64,000 bases of DNA from Luzula sylvatica (lineage: Eukaryota; Streptophyta; Magnoliopsida; Poales; Juncaceae), in NCBI GenBank assembly GCA_946800325.1, contig OX326959.1, forward strand, positions 29,773,115-29,837,114, read 5' to 3'. Below, in pieces: positions 12,871 to 27,900 of the stretch (its first letter is position 1; each line of letters opens with the position of its first letter). Made by a program: the position numbers and the translations under genes. Below the pieces are notes generated by a model. The model saw only the letters and a program-made list of their open reading frames with translations, did no database searches and was not told the DNA's origin.

Positions 12871-15264
12871 TGGTCTTTTTTAGAAAAAATGATAATTGAT
12901 ATTTTCGAAGGTGTTAGACTTCAGTTTTTGATTTTTTCCAAAAAATTGGAAAAATTGAAATTTGTATGTGTTAGTCTTCAATCACGGAATTTTTTGAGAA
13001 AATCATGAAAAATGAAGTTTTTTGCTCTTTTTAGGGAACTATTTTGGTCTTTTTTAGAAAAAATGATAATTGATATTTTTGAAGGTGTTAGACTTCAGTT
13101 TTTTATTTTATGCAAAAAATAGGAAAAATAGCAATTTGTATGTGTTGGTCTTCGGTCACGAAGTTTTTTGAGAAAAAACATGAAAAATGAAGTATTTTGC
13201 TCATTTTAGAGAACTATTTTGGTATTTTTTAGAAAAAATGATAATTCATATTTTTGAAGGTGTTAGACTTCTGTTTTTGATTTTCTGCAAAAAATAGGAA
13301 AAATAGAAATTAGTATGTGTTAGTCTTCAATCCCAGAGTTTTTTGAGAAAAACATGAAAAATGAAGTATTTTGCTCATTTTAGAGAACTATTTTGGTATT
13401 TTTTAGAAAAAATGATAATTCATATTTTTGAAGGTGTTAGACTTCTGTTTTTGATTTTCTGCAAAAAATAGGAAAAATAGAAATTAGTATGTGTTAGTCT
13501 TCAATCCCAGAGTTTTTTGAGAGAAACATGAAAAATGAAGTTTTTTGCTCATTTTAGAGAACTATTTTGGTCTTTTTTAGAAAAAATGATAATTGATATT
13601 TTTGAAAGTGTTAGACTTCAGTTTTTGATTTTCTGCAAAAAAATGGAAAAATAGAAATTTGTATGTGTTAGTCTTCAATCATGGAATTTTGTGAGAAAAA
13701 CATGAACAATGAAGTATTTTGCTCATTTTCGAGAACTATTTTGGTCTTTTTTAGAAAAAATGATAATTGATATTTTTGAAGGTGTTAGACTTCAATTTTT
13801 TGATTTTCTGCAAAAAATAGGAAAAATAGAAATTTGTATGTGTTAGTCTTCAAACCCGTAGTTTTTCGAGAAAAACATGAAAAATTATGTATTTTGCTCA
13901 TTTTAGAGAACTATTTTGGTCTTTTTTAGAAAAAATGATAATTGATATTTTTGAAGGTGTTAGACTTCAGTTTTTGATTTTTTGTAAAAAATTGGAAAAA
14001 TTGAAATTTTTATATGTTAGTCTTCAATCACGGAATTTTTTGAGAAAATCATGAAAAATGAAGTATTTTGCTCATTTTAGAGAACTATTTTGGTCTTTTT
14101 TAGAAAAAATGATAATTGATATTTTTGAAGGTGTTAGACTTCAGTTTTTGATTTTATGCAAAAAATTGGAAAAATAGAAATTTGTAAGTGTTAGTCTTCA
14201 ATCACGGAATTTTTTGAGAAAAACATGAATGATGATGTATTTTGCTTATTTTAGAGAACTATTTTAGTCTTTTTTAGAAAAAATGATAATTGATATTTTG
14301 AAGGTGTTAGACTTCAGTTTTTTATTTTAAGCCAAAAATAGGAAAAATAGGAATTTGTATGTGTTAGTCTTCAATCCCGGAGTTTTTTGAGAAAAACATG
14401 AAAAATGAAGTTTTTTTCTCATTTTAGAGAACTATTTTGGTCTTTTTTAGAAAACATGATAATTGATATTTTTGAAGGTGTTAGACTTCAGTTTTTGATT
14501 TTTTGCAAAAATTTGGAAAAATAGAAATTTGTATGTGTTAGTCTTCAATCACGCAATTTTTTGAGAAAAACATGAACAATGAAGTTTTTTGCTCATTTTA
14601 GAGAACTATTTTGGTCTTTTTTAGAAAAAATGATAATTGATATTTTCGAAGGTGTTAGACTTCAGTTTTTGATTTTCTGCAAAAAATAGGAAAAATTGAA
14701 ATTTGTATGTGTTAGTCTTCAATCACGGAGTTTTTTGAGAAAAACATGAATAATGAACTATTTTGATCATTTTAGAGAACTATTTTGGTCTTTTTTAGAA
14801 AAAATGATAATTGATATTTTTGAAGGTGTTAGACTTCAGTTTTTGATTTTCTGCAAAAAATAGGAAAATTAGAAATTTGTATGTGTTAGTCTTCAATCCC
14901 GGAGTTTTTTGAGAAAAACATGAATAATGAACTATTTTGCTCATTTTAGAGAACTATTTTGGTCTTTTTTAGAAAAAAAGATAATTGATATTTTTGAAGG
15001 TGTTAGACTTCAGTTTTTGTTTTTCTGGAAAAAATAGGAAAAATAGAAATTTGTATGTGTTAGTCTTCAATCCCGGAGTTTTTCGAGAAAAACATGAAAA
15101 ATGAAGTATTTTGCTCATTTCAGAGAACTATTTTGGTCTTTTTTGGAAAAAATGATAATTGATATTTTTTAAGGTGTTAGACTTCATATTTTGATTTTTT
15201 GCAAAAAAATGGAAAAATAGAAATTTGTATGTGTTAGTCTTCAATCACGGAATTTTTTGAGAAA

Positions 15265-16135
15265 AACATGAATAATGAAGTATTTTGCTCATTTTAGGGA
15301 ACTATTTTGGTCTTTTTTAGAAAAAATGATAATTGATATTTTTGAATGTGTTAGACTTCAGTTTTTGATTTTATGCAAAAAATAGGAAAAATAGAAATTT
15401 GTATGTGTCAGCCTTCAATCCCGTAGTTTTTCGAGAAAAACATGAATAATGAAGTATTTTGCTCATTTTAGAGAACTATTTTGGTCTATTTTAGAAAAAA
15501 TGATAATTGATATTTTTTAAGGTGTTAGACTTCAATTTTTTATTTTTTGCAAAAAATAGAAAAAATAGAAATTTGTATGTGTTGGTCTTCAATCACGAAG
15601 TTTTTTGAGAAAAACAGGAAAAATGAAGTATTTTGCTCATTTTAGGGAACTATTTTGGTCTTTTTTAGAAAAAATCATAATTGATATTTTTTAAGGTGTT
15701 AGACTTGATATTTTGATTTTTTGCAAAAAAATGGAAAAATAGAAATTTGTATGTGTTAGTCTTCAATCACGGAATTTTTTGAGAAAAACATGAATAATGA
15801 AGTATTTTGCTCATTTTAGGGAACTATTTTGGTCTTTTTTAGAAAAAATGATAATTGATATTTTTGAAGGTGTTAGACTTCAGTTTTTGATTTTATGCAA
15901 AAAATAGGAAAAATAGAAATTTGTATGTGTCAGTCTTCAATCCCGTAGTTTTTCGAGAAAAACATGAAAAATGAAGTATTTTGCACATTTTAGAGAACAA
16001 TTTTGGTCTTTTTTAGAAAAAATGATAATTGATATTTTTGAAGGTGTTAGACTTCAGTTTTTGATTTTTTGCAAAAAATTGAAAAAATAGAAATTTGTAT
16101 ATGTTAGTCTTCAATCACGAATTGTTTTGAGAAAA
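15265..16135 (+). repeat. Five-monomer segment found in copy IV but not copy I
   Basis: Between the CACGGAATTTTTTGAG monomer and the TATTTTCTCATT monomer, copy I goes directly from one to the other near 4865. Copy IV has about 871 bp more. The extra part holds TTTTTTAAGGTGTTAGAC monomers about three monomers apart (15160s and 15690s), so it includes an internal local duplication. Either it was deleted in copy I or gained here. Confidence 0.65.
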
Positions 16136-19100
16136 ACATGAAAAATAAAGTATTTTCTCATTTTAGAGAACTATTTTGGTCTTTTTTAGAAAAAATGATA
16201 ATTGATATTTTTGAAGGTGTAAGACTTCAGTTTTTGATTTTTTCAAAAAAATTGGAAAAATTGAAATTTGTATGTGTTAGTCTTCAATCACGGAATTTTT
16301 AGAGAAAATCATGAAAAATGAAGTATTTTGCTCATTTTAGAGAACTATTTTGGTCTTTTTCAGAAAAAATGATAATTGATATTTTTGAAGGTGTTAGACT
16401 TCAGTTTTTGATTTTTGGCAAAAAATAGGAAAAATAGCAATTTGTAAGTGTTAGTCTTCAATCCCGGAGTTTTTTGAGAAAAACATGAAAAATGAAGTAT
16501 TTTGCCCATTTTGGAGAACTATTTTGGTCTTTTTAGAAAAAATGATAATTGATATTTTTGAAGGTGTTAGACTTCAGTTTTTGATTTTCTGCAAAAAAAT
16601 GGAAAAATAGAAATTTGTATGTGTTAGTCTTCAATCACGGAATTTTTTGAGAAAAATATGAATAATGAAGTATTTGGCTCATTTTAGAGAACTATTTTGG
16701 TCTTTTTAGAAAAAATAATAATTGATATTTTTGAAGGTGTTAGACTTCAGTTTTTTATTTTATGCAAAAAATAGGAAAAATAGAAATTTGTATGTGTCAG
16801 TCTTCAATCACGGAGTTTTTGAGAAAAACATGAATAATGAAGTATTTTGCTCATTTTAGAGAACTATTTTGGTCTTTTTTAGAAAAAATTATAATTGATA
16901 TTTTTGAAGGTGTTAGACTTCAGTTTTTGATTTTCTGCAAAAAATAGGAAAAATAGAAATTTGTATGTGTTAGTCTTCAATCCCGTAATTTTTCGAGAAA
17001 AACATGAAAGATGAAGTATTTTGCTCATTTTAGAGAACTATTTTGGTCTTTTTTAGAAAAAATGATAATTGATATTATTGAAGGTGTTAGAGTTCAGTTT
17101 TTTATTTTTTCCAAAAAATTGGAAAAATTGAAATTTGTATGTGTTAGTCTTCAATCCCGGAATTTTTTGAGAAAATCATGAAAAATGAAGTATTTTGCTC
17201 ATTTTAGAGAACTATTTTGGTCTTTTTTAGAAAAAATGATAAATGATATTTTTGAAGGTGTTAGACTTCAGTTTTTGATTTTTTCCATAAAATTGGACAA
17301 ATTGAAATTTGTATGTGTAAGTCTTCAATCACGGAATTTTTTTAGAAAATCATGAAAAATGAAGTATTTTGCTCATTTTAGAGAACTATTTTGGTCTTTT
17401 TTAGAAAAAATTATAATTGATATTTTTGAAGTTGTTAGACTTCAGTTTTTGATTTTTTGCAAAAAATTGGAAAAATTGAAATTTGTATGTGTTATTCTTC
17501 TATCACGGAATTTTTTGAGAAAATCATGAAAAATGAAGTATTTTGCTAATTTTAGAGAACTATTTTGGTCTTTTTTAGAAAAAATGATAATTGATATTTT
17601 TGAAGGTGTTAGACTTCAGTTTTTGATTTTTTCCAAAAAATTGGAAAAATTTAAATTTGTATGTGTTAGTCTTCAATCCCGGAATTTTTCGAGAAAAACA
17701 TGAAAAATGAAGTATTTTGCTCATTTCAGAGAACTATTTGGGTCTTTTTTAGAAAAAATGATAATTGATATTTTTTAAGGTGTTAGACTTCATATTTTGA
17801 TTTTTTGCAAAAAAATGGAAAAATAGAAATTTGTATGTGTTAGCCTTCAATCACGGAATTTTTTGCGAAAAACATGAATAATGAAGTATTTTGCTCATTT
17901 TAGGGAACTATTTTGGTCTTTTTTAGAAAAAATGATAATTGATATTTTTGAAGGTGTTAGACTTCAGTTTTTGATTTTATGAAAAAAAAAGGAAAAATCG
18001 AAATTTGTATGTGTCAGTCTTCAATCCCGTAGTTTTTCGAGAAAAACATGAAAAATGAAGTATTTTCCACATTTTAGAGAACAATTTTGGTCTTTTTTAG
18101 AAAAGATGATAATTGATATTTTTGAAGGTGTTAGACTTGATTTTTTGATTTTTTGCAAAAAATTGGAAAAATAGAAATTTGTATATGTTAGTCTTCAATC
18201 ACGAATTTTTTTGAGAAAAACATGAAAAATGAAGTATTTTCTCATTTTAGAGAACTATTTTGGTCTTTTTTAGAAAAAATGATAATTGATATTTTTGAAG
18301 GTGTTAGACTTCTGTTTTTGATTTTTTCCAAAAAATTGGAAAAATTGAAATTTGTATGTGTTAGTCTTCAATCACGGAATTTTTAGAGAAAATCATGAAA
18401 ACTGAAGTATTTTGCTCATTTTAGAGAACTATTTTGGTCTTTTTTAGAAAAAATGATAATTGATATTTTTGAAGGTGTTAGGCTTCAGTTTTTGATTTTT
18501 GGCAAAAAATAGGAAAAATAGCAATTTGTAAGTGTTAGTCTTCAATCCCGGAGTTTTTTGAGAAAAACATGAACAATGAAGTTTTTTGCTCATTTTAGAG
18601 AACTATTTTGGTCTTTTTTAGAAAAAATCATAATTGATATTTTTGAAGGTGTTAGACTTCAGTTTTTGATTTTCTGCAAAAAATAGGAAAAATAGAAATT
18701 AGTATGTGTTGGTCTTCAATCACGAAGTTTTTTGAGAAAAAACATGAAAAATGAAATATTTTGCACATTTTAGAGAACTATTTTGGTCTTTTTTAGAAAA
18801 AATCATAATTGATATTTTTGAAGGTGTTAGACTTCAGTTTTTTTTTTTCCAAAAAATTGGAAAAATTTAAATTTGTATGTGTTAGTCTTCAATTACGGAA
18901 TTTTTTGAGAAAATCATGAAAAATGAAGTATTTTGCTCATTTTAGAGAACTATTTTGGTCTTTTTTAGAAAAAATGATAATTAATATTTTTGAAGGTGTT
19001 AGACTTCAGTTTTTGATTTTATGCAAAAAATTGGAAAAATTGAAATTTGTATGTGTTAGTCTTCAATCACGGAATTTTTTGAGAAAATCATGAAAAATGA

Positions 19101-19440
19101 AGTACTTTGCTCATTTTAGAGAACTATTTTGGTCTTTTTTAGAAAAAATCATAATTGATATTTTTGAAGGTGTTAGACTTCAGTTTTTTATTTTATACAA
19201 AAAATAGGAAAAATAGCAATTTGTATGTGTTGGTCTTCAGTCACGAAGTTTTTTGAGAAAATCATGAAAAATGAAGTCTTTTGCTCATTTTAGAGAACTA
19301 TTTTGGTCTTTTTTCGAAAAAATGATAATTGATATTTTTGAAGGTGTTAGACCTCAGTTTTTGATTTTCTGCAAAAAAATGGAAAAATAGATATTTGTAT
19401 GTGTCAGTCTTCAATCACGGAGTTTTTGAGAAAAACATGA

Positions 19441-19454
19441 ATAATGAACTATTT
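19441..19454 (+). repeat. Monomer with 22-bp deletion, copy V
   Basis: Same deletion as at 2321, in HOR copy V. Confidence 0.85.
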
Positions 19455-19689
19455 TGGTCTTTTTTAGAAAAAATGATAATTGATATTTTCGAAGGTGTTA
19501 GACTTCAGTTTTTGATTTTTTCCAAAAAATTGGAAAAATTGAAATTTGTATGTGTTAGTCTTCAATCACGGAATTTTTTGAGAAAATCATGAAAAATGAA
19601 GTATTTTGCTCTTTTTAGAGAACTATTTTGGTCTTTTTTAGAAAAAATGATAATTGATATTTTTGAAGGTGTTAGACTTCAGTTTTTGA

Positions 19690-19706
19690 TTTTTTGCGAT
19701 CCCGGA
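19690..19706 (+). repeat. Monomer with ~41-bp deletion, copy V
   Basis: Same junction as at 2576, at 19696. Confidence 0.85.
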
Positions 19707-21340
19707 GTTTTTTGCGAAAAACATGAACAATGAAGTTTTTTGCTCATTTTAGAGAACTATTCTGGTCTTTTTTAGAAAAAATCATAATTGATATTTTTGA
19801 AGGTGTTAGACTTCAGTTTTTTATTTTATGCAAAAAATAGCAAAAATAGCAATTTGTATGTGTTGGTCTTCAGTCACGAAGTTTTTTGAGAAAAAACATG
19901 AAAAATGAAGTATTTTGCTCATTTTAGAGAACTATTTTGGTATTTTTCAGAAAAAATGATAATTCATATTTTTGAAGGTGTTAGACTTCTGTTTTTGATT
20001 TTCTGCAAAAAATAGGAAAAATAGAAATTAGTATGTGTTAGTCTTCAATCCCAGAGTTTTTTGAGAAAAACATGAAAAATGAAGTATTTTGCTCATTTTA
20101 GAGAACTATTTTGGTATTTTTTAGAAAAAATGATAATTCATATTTTTGAAGGTGTTAGACTTCTGTTTTTGATTTTCTGCAAAAAATAGGAAAAATAGAA
20201 ATTAGTATGTGTTAGTCTTCAATCCCAGAGTTTTTTGTGAGAAACATGAAAAATGAAGTTTTTTGCTCATTTTAGAGAACTATTTTGGTCTTTTTTAGAA
20301 AAAATGATAATTGATATTTTTGAAAGTGTTAGACTTCAGTTTTTGATTTTCTGCAAAAAAATGGAAAAATAGAAATTTGTATGTGTTAGTCTTCAATCAT
20401 GGAATTTTGTGAGAAAAACATGAACAATGAAGTATTTTGCTCATTTTCGAGAACTATTTTGGTCTTTTTTAGAAAAAATGATAATTGATATTTTTGAAGG
20501 TGTTAGACTTCAATTTTTTGATTTTCTGCAAAAAATAGGAAAAATAGAAATTTGTATGTGTTAGTCTTCAAACCCGTAGTTTTTCGAGAAAAACATGAAA
20601 AATTATGTATTTTGCTCATTTTAGAGAACTATTTTGGTCTTTTTTAGAAAAAATGATAATTGATATTTTTGAAGGTGTTAGACTTCAGTTTTTGATTTTT
20701 TGTAAAAAATTGGAAAAATTGAAATTTTTATATGTTAGTCTTCAATCACGGAATTTTTTGAGAAAATCATGAAAAATGAAGTACTTTGCTCATTTTAGAG
20801 AACTATTTTGGTCTTTTTTAGAAAAAATGATAATTGATATTTTTGAAGGTGTTAGACTTCAGTTTTTGATTTTCTGCAAAAAATTGGAAAAATAGAAATT
20901 TGTAAGTGTTAGTCTTCAATCACGGAATTTTTTGAGAAAAACATGAATGATGATGTATTTTGCTTATTTTAGAGAACTATTTTAGTTTTTTTTAGAAAAA
21001 ATGATAATTGATATTTTGATGGTGTTAGACTTCAGTTTTTTATTTTAAGCCAAAAATAGGAAAAATAGGAATTTGTATGTGTTAGTCTTCAATCCCGGAG
21101 TTTTTTGAGAAAAACATGAAAAATGAAGTTTTTTTCTCATTTTAGAGAACTATTTTGGTCTTTTTTAGAAAACATGATAATTGATATTTTTGAAGGTGTT
21201 AGACTTCAGTTTTTGATTTTTTGCAAAAAATTGGAAAAATAGAAATTTGTATGTGTTAGTCTTCAATCACGCAATTTTTTGAGAAAAACATGAACAATGA
21301 AGTTTTTTGCTCATTTTAGAGAACTATTTTGGTCTTTTTT

Positions 21341-21999
21341 AGAAAAAATCATAATTGATATTTTTGAAGGTGTTAGACTTCAGTTTTTTATTTTATTCAA
21401 AATATAGGAAAAATAGAAATTTGTTTGTGTTGGTCTTCAATCACGAAGTTTTTTGAGAAAAACATGAAAAATGAAGTATTTTGCTCATTTTAGAGAACTA
21501 TTTTGGTATTTTTTAGAAAAAATGATAATTGATATTTTTGAAGGTGTTAGACTTCTGTTTTATATTTTCTGCAAAAAATAGGAAAAATAGAAATTAGTAT
21601 GTGTTGGTCTTCAATCCCGGAGTTTTTTGAGAAAAACATGAAAAATGAAGTATTTTGCTCATTTTAGAGAACTATTTTGGTCTTTTTTTGAAAAAATGAT
21701 AATTGATATTTTTGAAGGTGTTAGACTTCAGTTTTTGATTTTCTGCAAAAAATAGGAAAAATAGAAATTTGTATGTGTTAGTCTTCGATCACGGAATTTT
21801 TCAGAGAAAAACATGAACAATGAAGTTTTTTGCTCTTTTTAGAGAACTATATTTGTATTTTTTAGAAAAAAATGATAATTGATATTTTTGAAGGTGTTAG
21901 ACTTCCGTTTTTGATTTTTTGCAAAAAATAGGAAAAATAGAAATTTGTATGTGTTGATCTTCAATCCCGGAGTTTTTTCAGAAAAACATGAAAAATGAA
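21341..21999 (+). repeat. Seam between regions 1 and 2
   Basis: About four ordinary monomers, including one with TCAAAATATAGG and GTTTGTGTTGG and one with CAGAGAAAAACATG. These forms are rare before this point and common after it. I could not place the stretch inside a clean copy of either the region 1 or the region 2 unit. Confidence 0.55.
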
Positions 22000-24900
22000 G
22001 TATTTTGCTCATTTTAGAGAACTATTTTGGTCCTTTTTAGAAAAAATGATAATTGATATTTTTGAAGGTGTTAGACTTCAGTTTTTGATTTTCTGCAAAA
22101 AATAGGAAAAATAGAAATTTGTATGTGTTAGTCTTCAATCCCGTAGTTTTTCGAGAAAAACATGAAAAATGAAGTATTTTGCTCATTTTAGAGAACTATT
22201 TTGGTCTTTTTTAGAAAAAATAATAATTGATATTTTTGAAGGTGTTAGACTTCAGTTTTTGATTTTTTGCAACAAATTGGAAAAATAGAAATTTGTATGT
22301 GTTGGTCTTCAATCACGAATTTTTTTGAGAAAAACATGAAAAATGAAGTATTTTGCTCATTTTAGAGAAATATTTTGGTATTTTTTAGAAAAAATGATAA
22401 TTGATATTTTTGAAGGTGTTAGACTTCAGTTTTGGATTTTTTCCAAAAAATTGGAAAAATTGAAATTTGTATGTGTTAGTCTTCAATCACGGAATTTTTT
22501 GAGAAAATCATGAAAAATGATGTATTTTGCTCATTTTAGAGAACTATTTTGGTCTTTTTTAGAAAAAATGATAATTGATATTTTTGAAGGTGTTAGACTT
22601 CAGTTTTTGATTTTCTGTAAAAAATTGGAAAAATTGAAATTTGTATGTGTTAGTCTTCAATGACGGAATTTTTTGAGAAAATCATTAAAAATGAAGTATT
22701 TTGCTCATTTTAGAGAACTATTTTGGTCATTTTTATAAAAAATCATAATTGATATTTTTGAAGGTGTTAGACTTCAGTTTTTTATTTTGTTGCAAAAAAT
22801 AGGAAAAATAGAAATTTGTATGTGTTGGTCTTCAATCACGGAATTTTTTGAGAAAAACTTGAAAAATTATGCATTTTGCTCATTTTAGAGAACTATTTTG
22901 GTCTTTTTTAGAAAAAATGATAATTGATATTTTTGAAGGTGTTAGACTTCAGTTTTTGATTTTCTGCAGAAAATAGGAAAAATTGAAATTTGTATGTGTT
23001 AGTCTACAATCACGGAATTTTTTGAGAAAATCATTAAAAATGAAGTATTTTGCTCATTTTAGAGAACTATTTTGGTCTTTTTTAGAAAAAATCATAATTA
23101 ATATTTTTGAAGGTGTTAGACTTCAGTTTTTTATTTTATGCAAAAAATAGGAAAAATAGCAATTTGTATGTGTTGGTCTTCAGTCACGAAGTTTTTTGAG
23201 AAAAACATGAAAAATGAAGTATTTTGCTCATTTTAGAGAACTATTTTGGTATTTTTTAGAAAAAATGATAATTCATATTTTTGAAGGTGTTAGACTTCTG
23301 TTTTTGATTTTCTGCAAAAAATAGGAAAAATAGAAATTAGTATGTGTCAGTCTTCAATCACGGAGTTTTTGAGAAAAACATGAATAATGAAGTATTTTGC
23401 TCATTTTAGAGAACTATTTTGGTCTTTTTTAGAAAAAATCATAATTGATATTTTTGAAGGTGTTAGACTTCAGTTTTTTATTTTATGCAAAAAATAGGAA
23501 AAATAGCAGTTTGTATGTGTTGGTCTTCAGTCACGAAGTTTTTTGAGAAAAACATGAAAAATGAAGTATTTTGCTCATTTTAGAGAACTATTTTGGTATT
23601 TTTTAGAAAAAATGATAATTCATATTTTTGAAGGTGTTAGACTTCTGTTTTTGATTTTCTGCAAAAAATAGGAAAAATAGAAATTAGTATGTGTTAGTCT
23701 ACAATCCCAGAGTTTTTTGAGAAAAACATGAAAAATGAAGTATTTTGCTCATTTTAGAGAACTATTTTGGTATTTTTTAGAAAAAATGATAATTCATATT
23801 TTTGAAGGTGTTAGACTTCTGTTTTTGATTTTCTGCAAAAAATAGGAAAAATAGAAATTAGTATTTTTTAGTCTTCAATCCAAGAGTTTTTTGAGAGAAA
23901 CATGGAAAATGAAGTTTTTTGCTCATTTTAGAGAACTATTTTGGTCTTTTTTAGAAAAAATCATAATTGATATTTTCGAAGGTGTTAGACTTCAGTTTTT
24001 TATTTTATGCAAAAAATAGGAAAAATAGCAATTTGTATGTGTTGGTCTTCAGTCACGAAGTTTTTTGAGAAAATCATGAAAAATGAAGTATTTTGCTCAT
24101 TTTAGAGAACTATTTTGGTCTTTTTTAGAAAAAATGATAATTGATATTTTTGAAAGTGTTAGACTTCAGTTTTTGATTTTCTGCAAAAAAATGGAAAAAT
24201 AGAAATTTGTATGTGTTAGTCTTCAATCACGGAATTTTTTGAGAAAAACATGAACAATGAAGTATTTTGCTCATTTTAGAGAACTATTTTGGTCTTTTTT
24301 AGAAAAAATGATATTTGATATTTTTGAAGGTGTTAGACTTCAATTTTTTGATTTTCTGCAAAAAAAAGGAAAAATAGAAATTTGTATGTGTTAGTCTTCA
24401 ATCCCGTAGTTTTTCTAGAAAAACATGAAAAATTATGTATTTTGCTCATTTTGGAGAACTATTTTGGTCTTTTTTAGAAAAAATGATAATTGATATTTTT
24501 GAAGGTGTTAGACTTCAGTTTTTGATTTTTTGTAAAAAATTGGAAAAATTGAAATTTTTATATGTTAGTCTTCAATCACGGAATTTTTTGAGAAAATCAT
24601 GAAAAATGAAGTATTTTGCTCATTTTAGAGAACTATTTTGGTCTTTTTTAGAAAAAATGATAATTGAAATTTTTGAAGGTGTTAGACTTCAGTTTTTGAT
24701 TTTCTGCAAAAAATTGGAAAAATAGAAATTTGTAAGTGTTAGTCTTCAATCACGGAATTTTTTGAGAAAAACATGAATGATGAAGTATTTTGCTTATTTT
24801 AGAGAACTATTTTAGTCTTTTTTAGAAAAAATGATAATTGATATTTTGAAGGTGTTAGACTTCAGTTTTTTATTTTAAGCAAAAAATAGGAAAAATAGGA

Positions 24901-27900
24901 ATTTGTATGTGTTAGTCTTCAATCCCGGAGTTTTTTGAGAAAATCATGAAAAATGAAGTATTTTGCTCATTTTAGAGAACTATTTTGGTCTTTTTTAGAA
25001 AAAATGATAATTGATATATTTGAAGGTGTTAGACTTCAGTTTTTGAATTTCTGCAAAAAATTGGAAAAATAGAAATTTGTAAGTGTTAGTCTTCAATCAC
25101 GGAATTTTTTGAGAAAAACATGAATGATGAAGTATTTTGCTTATTTTAGAGAACTATTTTAGTCTTTTTTAGAAAAAATGATAATTGATATTTTTGAAGG
25201 TGTTAGACTTCAGTTTTTTATTTTTTGCAAAAATTTGGAAAAATAGAAATTTGTATGTGTTAGTCTTCAATCACGGAATTTTTTGAGAAAAACATGAACA
25301 ATGATGTTTTTTGCTCATTTTAGAGAACTATTTTGGTCTTTTTTAGAAAAAATCATAATTGATATTTTTGAAGGAGTTAGACTTCAGTTTTTTATTTTAT
25401 GCAAAATATAGGAAAAATAGAAATTTGTTTGTGTTGGTCTTCAATCACGAAGTTTTTTGAGAAAAACATGAAAAATGAAGTATTTTGCTCATTTTAGAGA
25501 ACTATTTTGGTATTTTTTAGAAAAAATGATAATTCATATTTTTGAAGGTGTTAGACTTCTGTTTTTGATTTTCTGCAAAAAATAGGAAAAATAGAAATTA
25601 GTATGTGTTAGTCTTCAATCCCAGAGTTTTTTGAGAAAAAACATGAAAAATAAAGTATTTTGCTCATTTTAGAGAACTATTTTGGTTTTTTTTAGAAAAA
25701 ATGATAATTCATATTTTTGAAGGTGTTAGACTTCTGTTTTTGATTTTCTGTAAAAAATAGGAAAAATAGAAATTAGTATGTGTTAGTCTTCAATCCCAGA
25801 GTTTTTTGAGAGAAACATGAAAAATGAAGTTTTTTGCTCATTTTAGAGAACTATTTTGGTCTTTTTTAGAAAAAATCATAATTGATATTTTTGAAGGTGT
25901 TAGACTTCAGTTTTTTATTTTATGCAAAAAATAGGAAAAATAGCAATTTGTATGTGTTGGTCTTCAGTCACGAAGTTTTTTGAGAAAATCATGAAAAATG
26001 AAGTATTTTGCTCATTTTAGAGAACTATTTTGGTCTTTTTTAGAAAAAATGATAATTGATATTTTTGAAAGTGTTAGACTTCAGTTTTTGATTTTCTGCA
26101 AAAAAATGGAAAAATAGAAATTTGTATGTGTTAGTCTTCAATCACGGAATTTTTTGAGAAAAACATGAACAATGAAGTATTTTGCTCATTTTAGAGAACT
26201 ATTTTGGTCTTTTTTAGAAAAAATGATATTTGATATTTTTGAAGGTGTTAGACTTCAATTTTTTGATTTTCTGCAAAAAATAGGAAACATAGAAATTTGT
26301 ATGTGTTAATCTTCAATCCCGTAGTTTTTCTAGAAAAACATGAAAAATTATGTATTTTGCTCATTTTGGAGAACTATTTTGGTCTTTTTTAGAAAAAATG
26401 ATAATTGATATTTTTGAAGGTGTTAGACTTCAGTTTTTGATTTTTTGTAAAAAATTGGAAAAATTGAAATTTTTATATGTTAGTCTTCAATCACGGAGTT
26501 TTTTGAGAAAATCATGAAAAATGAAGTATTTTGCTCATTTTAGAGAACTATTTTGGTCTTTTTTAGAAAAAATGATAATTGATATTTTTGAAGGTGTTAG
26601 ACTTCAGTTTTTGATTTTTTGCAAAAAATTGGAAAAATAGAAATTTGTAAGTGTTAGTCTTCAATCACGGAATTTTTTGAGAAAAACATGAATGATGAAG
26701 TATTTTGCTTATTTTAGAGAACTATTTTAGTCTTTTTTAGAAAAAATGATAATTGATATTTTGATGGTGTTAGACTTCAGTTTTTTATTTTAAGCAAAAA
26801 ATTGGAAAAATTGAAATTTGTATGTGTTAGTCTTCAATCCCGGAGTTTTTTGAGAAAAACATGAAAAATGAAGTTTTTTGCTCATTTTAGAGAACTATTT
26901 TGGTCTTTTTTAGAAAAAATGATAATTGATATTTTTGAAGGTGTTAGAATTCAGTTTTTGATTTTTTGCAAAAATTTGGAAAAATAGAAATTTGTATGTG
27001 TTAGTCTTCAATCACGGAATTTTTTGAGAAAAACATGAAAAATGAAGTATTTTGCTCATTTTAGAGAACTATTTTGGTCTTTTTTAGAAAAAATGATAAT
27101 TGATATTTTTGAAGGTGTTAGGCTTCAGTTTTTTATTTTATGCAAAATATAGGAAAAATAGAAATTTGTTTGTGTTGGTCTTCAATCACGAAGTTTTTTG
27201 AGAAAAACATGAAAAATGAAGTATTTTGCTCATTTTAGAGAACTATTTTTGTATTTTTTAGAAAAAATGATAATTGATATTTTTGAAGGTGTTAGACTTC
27301 TGTTTTTTATTTTCTGCAAAAAATAGGAAAAATAGAAATTAGTATGTGTTGGTCTTCAATCCCGGAGTTTTTTGAGAAAAACATGAAAAATGAAGTATTT
27401 TGCTCATTTTAGAGAACTATTTTGGTCTTTTTTTGAAAAAATGATAATTGATATTTTTTAAGGTGTTGGACTTCATTTTTTGATTTTATGCAAAAAAAAA
27501 AGGAAAAATAGAAATTTGTATGTGTTAGTCTTCAATCCAGTAGTTTTTTTGAGAAAAACATGAAAAATGAAGTATTTTGCTCATTTTAGAGAACTATTTT
27601 GGTCTTTTTTAGAAAAAATAATAATTGATATTTTTGAAGGTGTTAGACTTTAGTTTTTGATTTTTTGCAAAAAATTGGAAAAATAGAAATTTTTATGTGT
27701 TAGTCTTCAATCCCGTAGTTTTTCGAGAAAAACATGAAAAATGAAGTATTTTGCTCATTTTAGAGAACTATTTTGGTCTTTTTTAGAAAAAATGATAATT
27801 GATATTTTTGAAGGTGTTAGACTTCAGTTTTTGATTTTTTGCAAAAAATTGGAAAAATAGAAATTTGTAAGTGTTAGTCTTCAATCACGGAATTTTTTGA

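Larger units (their letters stand above)
11981..17121 (+). repeat. Region 1 HOR copy IV (partial, with loss and gain)
   Basis: Starts at the equivalent of copy I position 1353 (offset 10628). A ~92 bp deletion near 12256 brings the offset to 10536, and absence of the 2576-type partial monomer brings it to 10402 (AACCCG at 13853, ATTTTAAGCC at 14324). It carries about five monomers near 15265-16135 that copy I lacks. It ends where the copy V start motif appears at 17122. Confidence 0.75.
17122..21340 (+). repeat. Region 1 HOR copy V (partial)
   Basis: Matches copy I at offset 17120-17121: ATGAAAAAAAAAGG at 17979, deletion monomer at 19395, GCGATCCC junction at 19696, AACCCG at 20571, ATTTTAAGCC at 21042. 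The match stops near 21350, where AAAATCATAATTG replaces AAAATGATAATTG, and region 2-type monomers (CAAAATATAGG with TTTGTTTGTGTTGG) begin. Confidence 0.78.

Noticed and set aside
26941..26960. GAATTC sites as insertion or cloning scars
   Set aside because: They arise from one substitution (GTTAGACTTCAG to GTTAGAATTCAG) inside an otherwise normal monomer and are duplicated with the HOR.
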